Assembly (NCBI GenBank): GCA_964621615.1
Contig: CAZUMW010000019.1
Span: 1 to 64,000, forward strand
Reading direction: 5' to 3'
Origin: CAZUMW01 sp964621615
GTDB taxonomy: Bacteria; Desulfobacterota; WTBG01; CAIYCZ01; CAIRTM01
DNA length: 64,000 bases
Positions 62,096-64,000 of the stretch are shown in pieces; the stretch's first letter is position 1; each line of letters opens with the position of its first letter. Position numbers and translations under genes: made by a program. The notes below the pieces were generated by a model that was not told the origin of the DNA, searched no databases, and saw only the letters and a list, made by a program, of their open reading frames with translations.

Positions 62096-62518
62096 CTACC
62101 GGGCCAGCGATTTTCCCGCGAGGTATGCCTTTTTCAGCTGCTTGGGGTAGTGGGCAATCACACCGCGGCGCCGGGTGTCAAGGCCGTGCCGCAGGCCCTC
62201 AAACCCGCAGGCTGAAATGGCTTCCACGGTTTCAACTTTGTGCAGGTTCAAGATGGTAATAATATTTTCGATGACATGATCGTAGGTGTCGATGCCGGGA
62301 TAGCCCCAGGTGCCGATAACCATTGCTTTGCGCCCCGGCTCAAGACGGGAGGTGAACAGGTGCCGCTCAAACCTGAGGCACAGAAGGCTGTCTGTCATGC
62401 TGCACCGGCTCTCGATAATTGCCAGGATATGCATGGGGCAGGCGGCAACACAGCTCCCGCAGCCGGTGCAGGACTCATCGTTAACGGTGAAAATGGTGTG
62501 CTTCACCTCATCGGTCAT
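62096..62518 (-). CDS. Ferredoxin-flavodoxin protein with internal deletion
   Basis: A 140-residue protein. The N-terminus has one 4Fe-4S motif, CTGCGSCVAACPM. From residue ~56 it jumps to what looks like the end of a flavodoxin-like NAD(P)H-dependent oxidoreductase (GRKAMVIGTWGYPG, then a final LKKAYLAGKSLA). In complete relatives a second cluster motif and the FMN-binding core (SPRxxGNT, DDM) come between; these are missing here. The reading frame is intact, so either a small derived protein is made or this is a decaying gene with an in-frame deletion. AAAGGA precedes ATG 62518. Confidence 0.6.
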   Translation of the reverse strand: MTDEVKHTIFTVNDESCTGCGSCVAACPMHILAIIESRCSMTDSLLCLRFERHLFTSRLEPGRKAMVIGTWGYPGIDTYDHVIENIITILNLHKVETVEAISACGFEGLRHGLDTRRRGVIAHYPKQLKKAYLAGKSLAR

Positions 62519-62897
62519 ACGTATGTTTTCCTTTTGCGTGGCACTGCTTTTCCGACTGTGCACCGCAATGTGATGCTCAGTGACAGGGAATAGACCACAG
62601 ATGTTCAGGCATGGTTTGTTGCTCATATAATATTTTATACACAAAGCATAATTTATACTATGTTTTGACACGGTTGCAACAAAAATAGCATTGCGCGATC
62701 ATTGGATCAGTAAATCCGGGAGTTTTCCGTTCACAGTAACCGTTCCTCTTATGTGAAAAGTCCAGCCGTCGATAACCGGTTTTTCAGCCGGAAGGGTGGG
62801 CCGTCAAAGCAAAAAATTATTTTTGCAATGGACAATTGTGGTATGCTAAAAAGATGGTTCTTTAAAACAAATCAGCACTTTTGGGGGAGGAACAGCG
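62519..62897. other. Divergent intergenic region
   Basis: No gene or RNA is seen in this 379-bp gap. An extended -10 type sequence, TGGTATGCT, lies near 62839 and could drive the peroxidase gene, but no clear -35 box is present. Confidence 0.35.
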
Positions 62898-63941
62898 ATG
62901 AATAAACTGTACCGGGGCATTTTGATGTGTATATGTATCCTTTTGGGAGGGGCCCCTCTGCAGGCAGGGGATGCGCTGCAAAAACAGGCAGGGGCGCTTT
63001 TTCGGCCCATACCGTCCAGGCCGCCGGCCATTAAGAAAAATCCTGTAACGCCCGAGAAGGTTGAGCTCGGCAAGCTGTTGTACTTCGATCCCCGCATTTC
63101 AAAAAGCGCACTGATCAGCTGCAACACCTGTCACAATATCGGCCTCGGGGGTGCTGATTTTCAGGAGACTTCCGTCGGCCACGGCTGGCAGAAAGGCGCA
63201 AGAAATTCCCCGACCGTATTCAACGCAGTCTTCAATATAGCCCAGTTCTGGGACGGCCGGGCCGAGGATCTGCGCGAGCAGGCTAAAGGCCCTGTTCAGG
63301 CGGCAGTGGAAATGAACAGTACTCCCGAGCGGGTTGTTAAGACCCTCAAGAGCATGCCCGAATACGAAGCCCTCTTTTCCAAAGCATTTCCCGGGGTGGA
63401 TGACCCGGTAACGTTCGATAATACGGCAAAAGCCATTGAAGTATTTGAGGCAACGCTTCTGACCCCGGGAGCGGCGTTTGACCGCTTTCTGGAAGGGGAT
63501 GCACAGGCGCTTAATGCGGAAGAAAAAAAAGGTCTGGAGACATTTATCAAAAAAGGGTGTGCCGCCTGTCACAGCGGCGTCAACATGGGCGGCACAGGCT
63601 ATTTCCCCTTCGGCGTAGTCGAAAAACCCGCCGATGAGATCACGGCCGGAGATACGGGCCGATACAAGCTTACCGGCGCGGAATCAGATCAGTACGTCTT
63701 CAAGTCTCCCTCGCTGCGCAATATCGAACTGACGGCCCCGTACTTTCACTCAGGAAAAGTGTGGCGTCTCCGGGAGGCGGTAGCGATAATGGGTTCATCT
63801 CAGCTGGGGATATCCCTCAGTGAGGTCGATGTGGACAGGATAGTGGATTTTCTGAAAACAACAACCGGCAGGATCCCGGAGATTATGTATCCCGAACTTC
63901 CAAAAGCGACTGATGAGACGCCCCTGCCGGTACTTAAGTAA
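62898..63941 (+). CDS. Di-haem cytochrome c peroxidase (MauG/CcpA family)
   Basis: A 347-residue periplasmic protein with a signal peptide (LYRGILMCICILLGGAPLQA). Two haem c motifs are present, CNTCH (~74-78) and CAACH (~216-220), with the family blocks LGKLLYFDPRIS, SPTVFNAVFN, WDGRAEDL and SLRNIELTAPYFHSG. The enzyme reduces hydrogen peroxide with electrons from small cytochromes. GGGGGAGG precedes the ATG. It stands alone and, with catalase, gives the cell two routes for peroxide removal, one in the cytoplasm and one in the periplasm. Confidence 0.93.
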   Translation: MNKLYRGILMCICILLGGAPLQAGDALQKQAGALFRPIPSRPPAIKKNPVTPEKVELGKLLYFDPRISKSALISCNTCHNIGLGGADFQETSVGHGWQKGARNSPTVFNAVFNIAQFWDGRAEDLREQAKGPVQAAVEMNSTPERVVKTLKSMPEYEALFSKAFPGVDDPVTFDNTAKAIEVFEATLLTPGAAFDRFLEGDAQALNAEEKKGLETFIKKGCAACHSGVNMGGTGYFPFGVVEKPADEITAGDTGRYKLTGAESDQYVFKSPSLRNIELTAPYFHSGKVWRLREAVAIMGSSQLGISLSEVDVDRIVDFLKTTTGRIPEIMYPELPKATDETPLPVLK

Positions 63942-64000
63942 AACTGAAATCAATCTTAATTTACCGAAATACCCCGCCGCCAGCCGGGGGAGTATTATAT

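Overview
The window looks like a scaffold from a Gram-negative, probably Desulfobacterota (deltaproteobacterial) genome assembled from metagenome or draft data. This placement is an inference. It rests on three sigma-54 enhancer-binding regulators, lipoproteins and a predicted outer-membrane barrel, an Fe-S old-yellow-enzyme, an aldo/keto reductase with a ferredoxin tail, and the DUF1302/DUF1329/Ycf48-like/MMPL gene set. A run of ten Ns splits a catalase gene, so this is a draft assembly.

Left part (1-5.9 kb): signalling genes (HDOD-GAF fragment, receiver-TPR), a sulfotransferase, a GAF sigma-54 regulator, and divergent from it a small protein resembling ferredoxin-dependent bilin reductases / red chlorophyll catabolite reductase (RCCR). 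A tRNA-Ala(GGC) follows, with a clear promoter and terminator.

Defence island (5.9-24.3 kb): next to the tRNA lie an integrase C-terminus and a decapitated WYL-type regulator, i.e. an old integration scar. After rmuC and a secreted CFI-CTERM protein comes the most striking locus. A sigma-54 activator with an RtcR-like CARF sensor domain is followed by a near-perfect -24/-12 promoter and a six-gene, tightly coupled operon: hsdR, hsdM, hsdS, an OLD-family ATPase/TOPRIM nuclease, a 1330-residue methylase-specificity-STAND ATPase fusion whose catalytic motif IV reads CPPW, and a second P-loop ATPase. I read this as one inducible, expanded type I restriction-like defence system. A HicAB module with an operator palindrome and gene debris closes the island.

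Middle (24.3-33 kb): an MFS transporter, two metabolic or hydrolase genes, secreted proteins, a four-domain rhodanese lipoprotein and dispersed palindromic repeats.

Catabolic/transport cluster (33.1-52.9 kb): a single-polypeptide histidine kinase/receiver/sigma-54 activator faces a sigma-54-like promoter. Downstream are a lipoprotein with a chlorophyllase-like hydrolase domain, an NAD(P)-binding reductase of the biliverdin reductase B type fold, a second RCCR-like protein, a flavin reductase fused to a PCP_red (protochlorophyllide reductase C-terminal) domain, a second hydrolase, a large Fe-S flavoenzyme, and an envelope module (DUF1302, DUF1329, Ycf48-like, MMPL, 2TM, FMN-binding lipoprotein). 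Several members belong to families that act on tetrapyrroles or share their folds, so tetrapyrrole (bilin or chlorophyll-derived) reduction or transport is a testable hypothesis, not a demonstrated function.

Right part (53-64 kb): a DUF1566 protein, an NrnA-type DHH phosphoesterase, catalase, a pair of phosphodiesterases (phospholipase D-like, and an endonuclease/exonuclease/phosphatase protein with two CBM21-like domains), an MBL hydrolase, a shortened ferredoxin-flavodoxin protein and a di-haem cytochrome c peroxidase.
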